Source: Jiangella ureilytica (GTDB taxonomy: Bacteria; Actinomycetota; Actinomycetes; Jiangellales; Jiangellaceae). Taken from it: DNA of 64,000 nucleotides. The notes beneath the pieces are model-generated. The model was not told where the DNA came from. It saw only the letters and a list, made by a program, of their open reading frames with translations, and searched no databases. The stretch's first letter is position 1. Every line of letters begins with the position of its first letter. The stretch is taken from the NCBI RefSeq assembly GCF_004348545.1, contig NZ_SMKL01000019.1, positions 26,087 to 90,086 on the forward strand, given 5' to 3'. Shown here piece by piece: positions 19,123 to 27,246 of the stretch. Made by a program: the position numbers and the translations under genes.

Positions 19123-20291
19123 CGGTGGCGCCGTCGGCCGCGGCGGGCGTGGACACCGCGATGCTGCCGCTGGAGGGCTTCACCGTGGCGGTGACCGCGG
19201 CGCGCCGCCGGGAGGAGCTGGGCGCGCTGCTGGAGCGGCGCGGGGCACGGGTGGTGCAGGCGCCGGCGATCCGGATCGTGCCGCTGGACGACGACGCCGA
19301 GCTGCTGGCGGCCACGCGGCTGTGCATCGAGGAGCCGGTGGACATCGCCGTCGCGACCACCGGCATCGGGTTCCGCGGCTGGATGGAGGCCGCCGACGGC
19401 TGGGGACTGGGCGAGCGGCTGCTGGAGCGGCTGGGCTCGGCGACGCTGCTGGCCCGCGGCCCGAAGGCGCGCGGGGCGATTCGGGCCGCCGGGCTCACCG
19501 ACGACTGGTCGCCGCCGTCGGAGTCGTCGGCCGAGGTGCTGGAGCACCTGCTGGCGCAGGACCTCGTCGGGCGCCGCATCGCCGTCCAGTTGCACGGGGA
19601 GCCGCTGCCGGACTTCACCGACGCGTTGGAGGCGGCCGGGGCGTCGGTGGTGGCCGTGCCGGTGTACCGCTGGGTGCCGCCCGACGACGTCGCGCCGCTG
19701 GGCCGGCTGGTCGAGGCCGTGGCGGCGCGGCAGGTCGACTGCGTCGTGTTCACCAGCGCGCCGGCGGTGGCCAGTCTGCTGTCGCTGGCGGATGCGATGG
19801 GGTTGTCGGCCCCGGTTCTGGACGCGCTGGGGTCGTCGGTGCTGCCCGCCTGCGTCGGGCCGGTGACCGGCGCGCGGCTGGAGCGCCTGGGCATCGCGAC
19901 GGCGCAACCGGCGCGGTCGCGGCTGGGCGCGCTGGTCCGCGAGATCGTCGCGTCGCTGCCGGCCCGGTGCCGCACGCTGCGGGTGGCCGGGCACGCCGTC
20001 CAGCTGCGCGGGCACGCCGTCGTCGTCGACGGGGTCGCGCGCGAGCTGCCGCCGGGGCCCATGGCGGTGCTGTCCGAGCTGGCCCGCCGGCCGGGCGTCG
20101 TCGTGTCGCGGGCCGACCTGCTCACTGTCCTGCCCGGGACCAGCACCGACGAGCACGCGGTCGAGATGGCGGTGACGCGTCTGCGCGGCGCGGTCGGGGC
20201 GCGGGTCGTGCAGACGGTGGTGAAGCGCGGCTACCGGCTCGCGTACGAGCCCGAGGCCGCCGGATCGGTGAAGTACGGGGGGCCGCCATGA
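19119..20291 (+). CDS. nnaR: NnaR-type protein: HemD-like domain fused to a winged-helix DNA-binding domain
   Basis: Residues 1-270 resemble uroporphyrinogen-III synthase (MLPLEGFTVAVTAARRREEL, ATTGIGFRGW, VVFTSAPAVASLL). Residues 285-380 form an OmpR-type winged helix (LPPGPMAVLSELARRPGVVV, ending VKRGYRLAYEPE). The same architecture is known in mycobacterial and streptomycete NnaR, an activator of nitrate assimilation genes that acts together with GlnR. Its place inside the nir operon suggests that role here. Whether the HemD part keeps catalytic activity cannot be seen, and a bifunctional role is possible. The GTG start overlaps the nirD stop. Confidence 0.82.
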   Translation: MTVAPSAAAGVDTAMLPLEGFTVAVTAARRREELGALLERRGARVVQAPAIRIVPLDDDAELLAATRLCIEEPVDIAVATTGIGFRGWMEAADGWGLGERLLERLGSATLLARGPKARGAIRAAGLTDDWSPPSESSAEVLEHLLAQDLVGRRIAVQLHGEPLPDFTDALEAAGASVVAVPVYRWVPPDDVAPLGRLVEAVAARQVDCVVFTSAPAVASLLSLADAMGLSAPVLDALGSSVLPACVGPVTGARLERLGIATAQPARSRLGALVREIVASLPARCRTLRVAGHAVQLRGHAVVVDGVARELPPGPMAVLSELARRPGVVVSRADLLTVLPGTSTDEHAVEMAVTRLRGAVGARVVQTVVKRGYRLAYEPEAAGSVKYGGPP

Positions 20292-21010
20292 CGGGTCATG
20301 TCGCGATCGTGGGCGGCGGGCCGGGCGACCCCGGGCTGCTGACGTTGCGCGGGTTCGACCTTTTGAAGCAGGCCGACGTCGTGCTGGTGGACCGGCTGGC
20401 GCCGCGGTCGCTGCTGGACGCCCTGCGCCCCGACGTCGAGATCGTCGACGTCGGCAAGGCACCGCACCGGCACCGTCGCAGCCAGCGCGAGATCGAGGCG
20501 CTGATGGTCGACCGCGCCCGCCGCGGCCTGCGTGTCGTCCGGCTCAAGGGCGGCGACCCGTACGTCTTCGGCCGTGGCGGCGAGGAGGCGCTCGCCTGCG
20601 CGGCGGCCGGTGTGCCGTTCGAGGTGGTGCCCGGCGTGACCAGCGCGGTCGCCGTCCCGGCGATGGCCGGCATCCCGGTGACCCAGCGCGGCGTGACCCA
20701 GGAGGTGACGATCGTCAGCGGCCATGCCCACCCGGACTCCGCGGAGTCGACGGTGGACTGGGACCGGCTCGCCGCCGGCTCCGGGACGATCGTGGTGCTG
20801 ATGGGCGTGACGCACCTGTCCGCCATCGCTGCTCGCCTCGTGCGCGGCGGCCGGCGGCGGAGCACACCGGTCGCCGTCGTCGTCGACAGCGGGGCGCGGG
20901 TGGTCGTGGCGACGCTCGACACGGTGGGCTGCGCCGCCGAGGGGATCGACCCGCCCGCCGTCGTGGTGGTGGGCGACGTGGTGGCGCTACGGTCCATGCT
21001 GGTGTCGTGA
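20288..21010 (+). CDS. cobA: Uroporphyrinogen-III C-methyltransferase (SUMT)
   Basis: The 240-residue SAM-dependent enzyme makes precorrin-2 from uroporphyrinogen III, the first step towards siroheme. Visible motifs are GGGPGDPGLLTLRG near the N-terminus, RLKGGDPYVFGRGGEE, and VPGVTSAVAVPAMAGIPVT. It is a single-domain SUMT and lacks the N-terminal dehydrogenase/ferrochelatase domain of CysG. It overlaps the regulator gene and the chelatase gene by four bases each, tying siroheme supply to nitrite reductase expression. Confidence 0.94.
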   Translation: MTGHVAIVGGGPGDPGLLTLRGFDLLKQADVVLVDRLAPRSLLDALRPDVEIVDVGKAPHRHRRSQREIEALMVDRARRGLRVVRLKGGDPYVFGRGGEEALACAAAGVPFEVVPGVTSAVAVPAMAGIPVTQRGVTQEVTIVSGHAHPDSAESTVDWDRLAAGSGTIVVLMGVTHLSAIAARLVRGGRRRSTPVAVVVDSGARVVVATLDTVGCAAEGIDPPAVVVVGDVVALRSMLVS

Positions 21011-21693
21011 CGGACGAGGTACTGGTGGCGGTGGCGCACGGGACGCGTGCGCCCGAGGGCCCTGTCGTGTTGGCTGATCTGCTGGACTCGGTGCGGGAGT
21101 TGCTGCCCGGGGTCGACGTCCGGGTGGCGTACGTGGACGTGATCGCGCCGACCTTGTCGTCCGTTCTTTCGGACGTGCCTGCCGGGGTCCGGCCGGTCGT
21201 GGTGCCGATGTTCCTGGCGTCCGGGTACCACGTGCGGGTGGACGTGCCGGCCGCGGTGGCGTCGGACGGCGGGCGGGCGGTCGTGACGCCCGCGCTCGGC
21301 CCCGATCCGGCGGTCGTGGCCGCGGTCGAGTCGCGGCTGCGCGCTGCCGCGGGATCGCTGCCGTCCGCGGTGGTGCTGGCCGCGGCGGGCTCGTCCGATC
21401 AGGACGCGCTGGCGGAGGTCTCGGTGGCGGCGTCGCGGCTGTCGTCGTCGCTGGGCGGCCTGCCGGTCGTTCCCGCCTACGTCACGACGGCGTCGCCCTC
21501 GGTCCCCGACGCGGTGGCGTCGCTGCGGTCGGCCGGCCACGCGACGGTCGCGGTGGCGTCGTACCTGCTGGCGCCAGGACTGTTCCAGCAGCGCCTCGAC
21601 TCCGTCGGCGCCGACGTCGTCGCGCCGCCGATCGGCGTGCACCCGTTGGTGGCCGAGCTGATCGCCGCCCGCTACCGTGCCGCCGTCGGTTGA
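21007..21693 (+). CDS. Sirohydrochlorin chelatase-like protein (CbiX/SirB family)
   Basis: The 228-residue protein has two related halves, as in long CbiX/SirB proteins. The metal-binding His lies in VAHGTRAPEG near residue 10, and a second His is in SGYHVRVDVP. Ferrochelation of sirohydrochlorin to siroheme is the likely step given the nitrite reductase upstream, although CbiX homologues can insert cobalt. A GTG start overlaps the cobA stop. The stop codon touches a 22-base stem, which probably ends the operon. Confidence 0.86.
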   Translation: MTDEVLVAVAHGTRAPEGPVVLADLLDSVRELLPGVDVRVAYVDVIAPTLSSVLSDVPAGVRPVVVPMFLASGYHVRVDVPAAVASDGGRAVVTPALGPDPAVVAAVESRLRAAAGSLPSAVVLAAAGSSDQDALAEVSVAASRLSSSLGGLPVVPAYVTTASPSVPDAVASLRSAGHATVAVASYLLAPGLFQQRLDSVGADVVAPPIGVHPLVAELIAARYRAAVG

Positions 21694-21740
21694 TGGTTGA
21701 GGGATTCGTGTCGCTCTGGCGACACGAATGCCTCAACCAT
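21693..21740. terminator. Long hairpin ending the nitrate operon and the opposing run
   Basis: Arms 21693-21714 and 21719-21740 are complementary at 21 of 22 bases with a 4-base loop (TCTG). The right arm extends into the last codons of the convergent minus-strand gene. A bidirectional terminator is the simplest reading. The perfection of the stem and the lack of a T-run also fit a mobile palindromic repeat. Confidence 0.7.
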
Positions 21741-22245
21741 CCTCGCGCAGACCGGCCTCAGTCGCGCGGCGCAGGTGGTCGGCATAGTCAGCCGGCTCCG
21801 GTCGGCGGATCATCTCGTGGGAGAACGCGCCGTAGACGCCCTGGGCGGTGAGGTCGCGCTGAGCGAGCCAGGCTGCGGCGCCTTCGCTGCTGCCTTCGTC
21901 GTCCTCGTCGACCGCGTGGAGCATGTAGGGCGTCAGCCGCGTCGTCCCCCAGTCCGCGGCCGGGACCGGGTACGGGTCACCCGGCGGTGTGTCAGGTCCG
22001 AACGCGTCGAACCAGAGATCGCGCAGCCACTCGTCGGTGCCCCACTGGGTCATGCTGGGCAGCGCCGGGTACGAGGAATCACGGATGTGCACTGCCAGCT
22101 CGTCGCGGAAATCGATGATCTCCTGCTTGCCTTCGGCCAGCCAGGCGGGCACCCGCTCGCACGCCTCGATGTACCCCGGGATGTGGGTCTCGACGCTGAA
22201 CCAGCCGCCGAGCAGGCCGCGGAAGTTCTTGCTGCGTGGGATCAC
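21733..22245 (-). CDS. Putative immunity-like protein of the toxin-like gene upstream
   Basis: The 170-residue acidic cytoplasmic protein starts VIPRSKNFRGLLGGWF at a GTG whose GTGA overlaps the stop of the toxin-like gene. The opening resembles the LGGYF-type start of CDI immunity proteins, but only loosely. It is rich in Trp, Asp and Glu, with no signal peptide or membrane helix. Reading this as an immunity protein rests mainly on the tight overlap with a candidate toxin, and no enzyme motif was recognised. A longer frame reaches 22407 but runs inside the upstream gene. Confidence 0.55.
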   Translation of the reverse strand: MIPRSKNFRGLLGGWFSVETHIPGYIEACERVPAWLAEGKQEIIDFRDELAVHIRDSSYPALPSMTQWGTDEWLRDLWFDAFGPDTPPGDPYPVPAADWGTTRLTPYMLHAVDEDDEGSSEGAAAWLAQRDLTAQGVYGAFSHEMIRRPEPADYADHLRRATEAGLREDG

Positions 22246-23411
22246 GTGAGTTCCTCGAGGGGCTGGTTGTCCGGGGCTGGGCTGTCGCTCGGGTAGTAGG
22301 TCACCATGACCCAGCCGTCGTCGCCGTGCCGGAACACAAGCCGGACGCCGGAGTCGGGGTGCTCGGCGATGGGGTCGTAGGAGATGGTACGCACCGGCGG
22401 CGGGCACTCGCCGTCCTTCTTCATCGCGTCGTTGCGCATCCGGATCCAGTCGGTGGCCGCAGGCGGTGTTCCGGTGCCTGCGCCGCGCCGGGCCGTCGTG
22501 TCACCGGGCTGCAAACCGCCCTGGTCGGCCTTGATGAAGAACGCCGCCCACCCCAGGTCGGCGCACTCGTCCAGAAATCCGTCGACGCCATGCGGATGCC
22601 GGGCAGCGACGCCGAGGAAGGCCTCGAGTGGCCGAGCGAACGCCTCGGCGCTCGTGAAGGCGCTGGCATCAGGGCCGGCGCGATGTTTGGAGACGACCTT
22701 GTGGTCGTCTTTGCGGACCTGCCACGTGTCGGCGCCTTCGGTGCCGTGGTCGGGCGGGCGGGTCCAGCCGGCGCGGAGCTCCAGCTCCCGGTCGCCGACC
22801 TGGGGGCCGTGGATCTCGACCGCGTGACAGTCGGGGTGCTCGAGCCAGGCCCGCACCCGGGCCCGGTGCTCGGGCGCGACCACAGCGATGATCCGCTCCC
22901 GAGCGGCGTCGATCGACGCCTGGTCGGCAGCGGGGTGGGCGGCCGCCTCGGCCTTGGAGGTCGCCGCGCCGCGGGACAGGTCGCCGAGCACCGTCGCCAC
23001 GTAGGAGCGGGCGAAGCCGGAGGGAAACGCCTCGGCCGAGAGCGAGCCCGGACCGCCCAGCCGACCGAGATCCAACGGCGGCAGCGACTCCTGCCCGTGG
23101 TGCGAGACGGCGAGCAGGTCGAGGAGGGCGTGCACCTCGGTGGCGAGCACCCGCCCGGTCTCGGCCGTCAGCTCCGCCATCGCCCGCTCGACGGCGGGTG
23201 CGGCCGCCTCGACGTCGTCAGCCACGGCACGCGTGACCGGATGGCGGGCCTCGCGCGCCACCTCGGCGACCCGGGTGACGCGAACGGCTGCGGCCGAAGA
23301 CGCGCCACCGAGCGACCGCGAGACGTCGGCGTGGGCGCGCAGCAGCGTCTCGATGGCCCGCCGCACCCCGCCCGACCCGCTCACACCCCCGAAGGTGCCC
23401 GGTACCGGCAC
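22242..23411 (-). CDS. Toxin-like protein with helical N-terminal domain
   Basis: The protein is about 389 residues from a GTG ten bases after the subtilase stop; the start is uncertain and a second GTG nine codons later is possible. Residues 10-115 are Ala-rich and helical, without a signal peptide. The C-terminal 200 residues are compact and polar, with HKVVSKHRAGP, SAFTSAEAF and a final GWVMVTYYPSD. That last pattern recalls the tail of RNase-type polymorphic toxin domains, a weak resemblance. Together with the overlapping downstream gene and the upstream protease it suggests a toxin/immunity cassette. Secretion route is unknown, and a non-toxin role cannot be excluded. Confidence 0.5.
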   Translation of the reverse strand: MPVPGTFGGVSGSGGVRRAIETLLRAHADVSRSLGGASSAAAVRVTRVAEVAREARHPVTRAVADDVEAAAPAVERAMAELTAETGRVLATEVHALLDLLAVSHHGQESLPPLDLGRLGGPGSLSAEAFPSGFARSYVATVLGDLSRGAATSKAEAAAHPAADQASIDAARERIIAVVAPEHRARVRAWLEHPDCHAVEIHGPQVGDRELELRAGWTRPPDHGTEGADTWQVRKDDHKVVSKHRAGPDASAFTSAEAFARPLEAFLGVAARHPHGVDGFLDECADLGWAAFFIKADQGGLQPGDTTARRGAGTGTPPAATDWIRMRNDAMKKDGECPPPVRTISYDPIAEHPDSGVRLVFRHGDDGWVMVTYYPSDSPAPDNQPLEELT

Positions 23412-23421
23412 GCTGTGACGC

Positions 23422-25752
23422 TCACGGCCACGGAACCTCGGTGCGTGTCGGCGTCGCCCAAGGACCGTCCGTGATGGTGCCCAGCTCGCCCGGCGTCGGA
23501 GCGCCACCCAGCGGCGGGTCGAACACGCCGCCGTCGGAGCGGGCGACCAGCCAGCTCTCCGAGACGCCCCCCGCGAGGCCATCGAGCGGCCGGGCGCCGA
23601 CGGGCAGCTCGTCGACCTCCACCCACTGGCCGCCGTCCAGGCGCCACAGCCCGCCCGGCTGCAGGGCCGAGCAGTCGCTCGCCGCGACCTCCATGGTCGC
23701 GTAGAGGACGTCGCCGTTGAAGAACACCTCGTCGTAGATCAGCTCCTCCGGCAGGCCGGCCGAGGCGACCTCCGTCAGATCGGCGCCGTCGAGCACCGAG
23801 ACCTCGGCGCCGCACGCGCCGTAGCCGGTGACGACGGCCACCTGCGCGCCGTCGGCGGCGACGGCGATGGGCACCTGGGCGATGCCCCCGATCTCGTAGG
23901 AGCTGTCCGCGGCACCCGACGCGGGATCGAGCAGCCAGACCCGCTCCAGCGCCTGGGCGCCGCCGGACTCGTGCACGAGCAGCTGCCCGCCGACGGTCCC
24001 GAGCAGGGTCTTCGAGCCGACCGAGTTCGGCGGGAACGTCGGCATCGTCGTGCCCACCTCGTCCAGTGTCGCCGCGTCGTACCAGGTCAAAGTCCCGGAG
24101 TAGTCCATGCCGACGACGAAGTCGCCGTTCTCCTCGGGCCGCTCCGGGCCGCCCTCGACCGGCTCGCCGCCGACGGGTACGTCCTCGACGTAGGCGGGCG
24201 TGCTCTCCGAGCACCAGCCGCACGGGACCTCGACCGGCGCCGACCGCGCGGACCAGGAGAACAGCTCGCCGTCGTCGGAGCCGACCAGCCGGGAGTGGTC
24301 GGACGACCAGTCGACCCAGCGCATCCGCGTGCCCGGGTCGAGCTCCCGGACCCGCTGCACGCTGCTGCCGTCGAACGCGAACACCTCGTCGTCCTGGACG
24401 AACACCGCCTGGGTGGCTTCGGACGGGTCCGGAGACGGGGTCGCGGGCGGCTCGCCGCCGAGCACCTGCTCCAGCGCGCCGCCGATGTCGAGGAAGCCGC
24501 GTCCGACACCGGGGCCCTCGCGGTCGCCCTCGTCGAGCGGGCCGAGGTCGGCGGTGTCCAGCAGCGCCTGCCCGACCTCGTCGCCGGTCGCCTCCGGCGC
24601 GGCCGCCCGGATCAGCGCGGCCGCGGCGGCGACGTGCGGCGCGGCCTGCGACGTGCCCTGGATCTCCTCGTAGTCGTGGTCGAGATGGGTCGAGAGGACG
24701 GCGTTGCGCATGTCACCACCGCCGGGCGCGACGATGTCGATGTCCTCGTTGCGGGTGGAGTACCCGGCCAGGTCGAAGTCCTCCTGGACGGCGCCGACGG
24801 CGATGACCCCCTCGATGCCGGCCGGGGTCTGGCGCTGGTTCTCCTCGTCGCAGTCCTGCGAGGGTCCGCAGTTGCCGCCCGAGGACACCAGGACCACGTC
24901 GTTGCGCACCGCGAAATAGACCGCGGCCACCTGGACCTGCAACTCCTCGAGCTCCTCGGGGACGGTGACGTCGAGCATCGCGCCGCCGAACGACATGTTC
25001 GCGGCGTCGGCGCCGTGGTTGACCGCCCAGGTCAGCCCGACGGGCCAGGACTGCCCGTTCTCGTTGGCCTGGCGCAGCCGCACGGGCACGTCGAGGACGC
25101 TCACGCGCGGCGCCACCCCGACGATGCCGCCGTTGTCGCGGCGCGCGGCCGCGATGCCCGCCACGTGCGTCCCGTGGCCGTTCGGGTCGTGGGCGCCCTC
25201 GCCCGGGTAGCTCCGGCGCTCGACGACGGCGTCGCCGAGATCCGGATGCGTCTCGTCGATCCCGGTGTCGAGGACCGCCAGCACAGCGCCGTTGCCGTCG
25301 GGCCAGGGCAGCTCGTCCTCGTCCGGGTCCGCGCCGAGCCGGTCGAGCGGCCACTGATCGTCGCGGCGGTCGTCCTCCTCGTCGATCGAGACGTCGGGCA
25401 CCACGCCCGCCGCGACCACACCGTCCTCCGACAGCAGCTCGTCGCGCCGGGCGTCGACCGCGTCCGCCGCGACGTACTCGGTGCTCGAGACGAGACAGTC
25501 GTTCTCGTCGACCCTCAGCACGTCCAGGGCGAGGAGCGAGTCGTCCTCGGGTGCGGCGACCGGCTCGTCCGGGCAGTCGGGACTGGGGACGGCGGAGTCG
25601 AGCAGGGCGCGCTGCTCGGCACTGAGCACCTCACCCGCGCCCGCGATGTCCGAGCTGTCGCCGTCGTCCCTGGTGACCAGCACGATCGCGACCACGGCCA
25701 CGATGATGACGACCATTCCGGCGGCGATTCCGAGCAGTAGAGGGCGCCTCAC
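23422..25752 (-). CDS. Membrane-anchored subtilisin-like (S8) serine protease with propeller-like C-terminus
   Basis: The 776-residue protein has a single N-terminal membrane helix (residues 6-27) that would anchor an extracytoplasmic protease. The triad is Asp162 (AVLDTGIDETHPDL), His193 (NGHGTHVAGI) and Ser368 (IQGTSQAAPH), with oxyanion Asn294. Residues 430-776 contain repeated WD/YWTD-like strands (RWVDWSSDHSRLVGSDDG, VFVQDDEVFAFDG), probably a beta-propeller. Cys pairs in SGGNCGPSQDCD and PCGWC suggest disulfides. It is the first gene of a run with the toxin-like and immunity-like genes, the gap being ten bases. Unlike mycosins it lacks a C-terminal membrane helix. Confidence 0.9.
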   Translation of the reverse strand: MRRPLLLGIAAGMVVIIVAVVAIVLVTRDDGDSSDIAGAGEVLSAEQRALLDSAVPSPDCPDEPVAAPEDDSLLALDVLRVDENDCLVSSTEYVAADAVDARRDELLSEDGVVAAGVVPDVSIDEEDDRRDDQWPLDRLGADPDEDELPWPDGNGAVLAVLDTGIDETHPDLGDAVVERRSYPGEGAHDPNGHGTHVAGIAAARRDNGGIVGVAPRVSVLDVPVRLRQANENGQSWPVGLTWAVNHGADAANMSFGGAMLDVTVPEELEELQVQVAAVYFAVRNDVVLVSSGGNCGPSQDCDEENQRQTPAGIEGVIAVGAVQEDFDLAGYSTRNEDIDIVAPGGGDMRNAVLSTHLDHDYEEIQGTSQAAPHVAAAAALIRAAAPEATGDEVGQALLDTADLGPLDEGDREGPGVGRGFLDIGGALEQVLGGEPPATPSPDPSEATQAVFVQDDEVFAFDGSSVQRVRELDPGTRMRWVDWSSDHSRLVGSDDGELFSWSARSAPVEVPCGWCSESTPAYVEDVPVGGEPVEGGPERPEENGDFVVGMDYSGTLTWYDAATLDEVGTTMPTFPPNSVGSKTLLGTVGGQLLVHESGGAQALERVWLLDPASGAADSSYEIGGIAQVPIAVAADGAQVAVVTGYGACGAEVSVLDGADLTEVASAGLPEELIYDEVFFNGDVLYATMEVAASDCSALQPGGLWRLDGGQWVEVDELPVGARPLDGLAGGVSESWLVARSDGGVFDPPLGGAPTPGELGTITDGPWATPTRTEVPWP

Positions 25753-25789
25753 GGCCGGTCACCTTACCCATGGTGTGGATCCAGACCGG

Positions 25790-25966
25790 TCAGGACTGGC
25801 GGTTGACCCGCTCCCCGGGTGGCAGCGGCTCGTTGTGGACGACGACGTCGAACTCGCCGCGGATCTCGATGCGTCTGGCGTCGCCGTCGGCGGCCTTCAG
25901 CGCCTGCGCCCACACGGCGGGGTTGACGCGGAACACGGTGACCTCGTCGTCCGGCTTCTTCGGCAC
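25790..25966 (-). CDS. Small conserved-looking hypothetical protein (58 aa)
   Basis: From a GTG start the frame encodes 58 residues beginning MPKKPDDEVTVFRVNPAVW and ending PPGERVNRQS. A strand-helix-strand pattern (VTVFRVNP, WAQALKAADG, IEIRGEFDVVVHN) looks like a small folded protein, and similar short proteins are common in actinobacteria. The open frame continues upstream without a start codon. It lies 37 bases upstream of the subtilase and 60 bases downstream of the aminotransferase. No function can be assigned. Confidence 0.6.
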   Translation of the reverse strand: MPKKPDDEVTVFRVNPAVWAQALKAADGDARRIEIRGEFDVVVHNEPLPPGERVNRQS

Positions 25967-25999
25967 CGGGTCACCGTACGCCTGCCAGGTGTCCGCGAG

Positions 26000-26035
26000 A
26001 CGACGGCACGGTGGATGTGTCCACCGTCACGTCGT
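26000..26035. terminator. Hairpin at the 3' end of the aminotransferase gene
   Basis: Arms 26000-26015 and 26020-26035 pair at 14 of 16 bases around a 4-base loop. The stem includes the stop codon of the minus-strand aminotransferase. It probably terminates the ddaH-rocD transcript ahead of the small gene. Confidence 0.55.
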
Positions 26036-27244
26036 GCGCGCCGCCAGCACCCGCTCCAGCGCGTCGACGGCCTGGTCGATCTCCTCGCGCGTGACCACGA
26101 GCGGCGGCGCGAACCGGATGGTCGAGCCGTGCGTGTCCTTGACGAGGACGCCCTCGGCGAGCAGCGCCTCGCACGCCTCGCGCCCGCTCATCAGTTCCGG
26201 GTTGATGTCGACGCCGGCCCACAGCCCGCGACCGCGGACCTCGACCACACCCCGCCCGATCAGGCCCGCCAGCCCGGAGTGCAGGTGCGCGCCCAGCTCG
26301 GCCGCCCGCCGCTGCCACTTGCCGGTCGTCAGCATGGCGACGACGGCGCGCCCGGCGGCACAGGCCAGCGGGTTGCCGCCGAACGTGCTGCCGTGCTCGC
26401 CGGGGTGGATGACGCCGAGGACGTCATGGTCGCCGACGACGGCGGACACCGGGACGACACCGCCGCCCAGGGCCTTGCCGAGCAGATACAGGTCCGGCAC
26501 GACGCCCTCGTGCTCGCAGGCGAACGTGGTGCCGGTGCGGCCGAGACCGGACTGGATCTCGTCGGCGATGAACAGCACCCGCCGCTCGTCGCACAGCCGC
26601 CGCACGGACGCCAGGTACCCGGCGGGCGGCACGACGACGCCCGCCTCGCCCTGGATCGGCTCCACCAGGACGGCCACCGTCGTGTCGTCGATGGCCGCCG
26701 CCATGGCCGCGGCGTCGCCGTACGGCACCACGCGGAAGCCGGGCGTGAACGGGCCGAAGTGGGTCCGCGCGACCGGGTCGGTGGAGAAGCTGACGACGCT
26801 GATGGTGCGGCCGTGGAAGTTGCCCTCGGCGACGACGACGGTCGCCTGGTCCGCTGGGACGCCCTTGACCTCGTAGCCCCACTTGCGCGCGACCTTGAGG
26901 CCGGTCTCGACGGCCTCGGCACCGGTGTTCATCGGCAGCACGAGGTCCTTGCCGGCGAGGTCGGCCAGCTCGCGCGCGAACGGGCCGAGCACGTCGTGGT
27001 GGAAGGCGCGGCTGGTCAGCGTGACGCGGTCGAGCTGCTCCCTGACGGCGGCGACGATGTCCGGGTGCCGGTGGCCGAAGTTCACCGCCGAGTACGCGGC
27101 CAGGAAGTCGAGGTAGCGGCGGCCCTCGACGTCGGTGACCCACGCCCCCTCGGCCTCGGTGACGACGACGGGGAGCGGGTGGTAGTTGTGCGCGGTGCTG
27201 CTCTCGACGAGGGCGATCGCGTCCTGGGTGCGGGTGGTCTGCAT
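26027..27244 (-). CDS. rocD: Ornithine aminotransferase
   Basis: This PLP-dependent class III aminotransferase of about 405 residues converts ornithine to glutamate semialdehyde. Visible features are NTGAEAVETGLKVARKWGY, the PLP-contacting VEPIQGEAGV, ADEIQSGLGRTG, and the Schiff-base Lys in LLGKALGGGVVPVSA, all typical of RocD. An alternative GTG two codons upstream forms a GTGA overlap with the preceding gene; GAGGAG lies upstream of both starts. With the DDAH-like hydrolase it forms an arginine-derivative/ornithine catabolic operon, probably controlled by the divergent Lrp-type regulator. Confidence 0.94.
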   Translation of the reverse strand: MQTTRTQDAIALVESSTAHNYHPLPVVVTEAEGAWVTDVEGRRYLDFLAAYSAVNFGHRHPDIVAAVREQLDRVTLTSRAFHHDVLGPFARELADLAGKDLVLPMNTGAEAVETGLKVARKWGYEVKGVPADQATVVVAEGNFHGRTISVVSFSTDPVARTHFGPFTPGFRVVPYGDAAAMAAAIDDTTVAVLVEPIQGEAGVVVPPAGYLASVRRLCDERRVLFIADEIQSGLGRTGTTFACEHEGVVPDLYLLGKALGGGVVPVSAVVGDHDVLGVIHPGEHGSTFGGNPLACAAGRAVVAMLTTGKWQRRAAELGAHLHSGLAGLIGRGVVEVRGRGLWAGVDINPELMSGREACEALLAEGVLVKDTHGSTIRFAPPLVVTREEIDQAVDALERVLAARTT

Positions 27245-27246
27245 CG

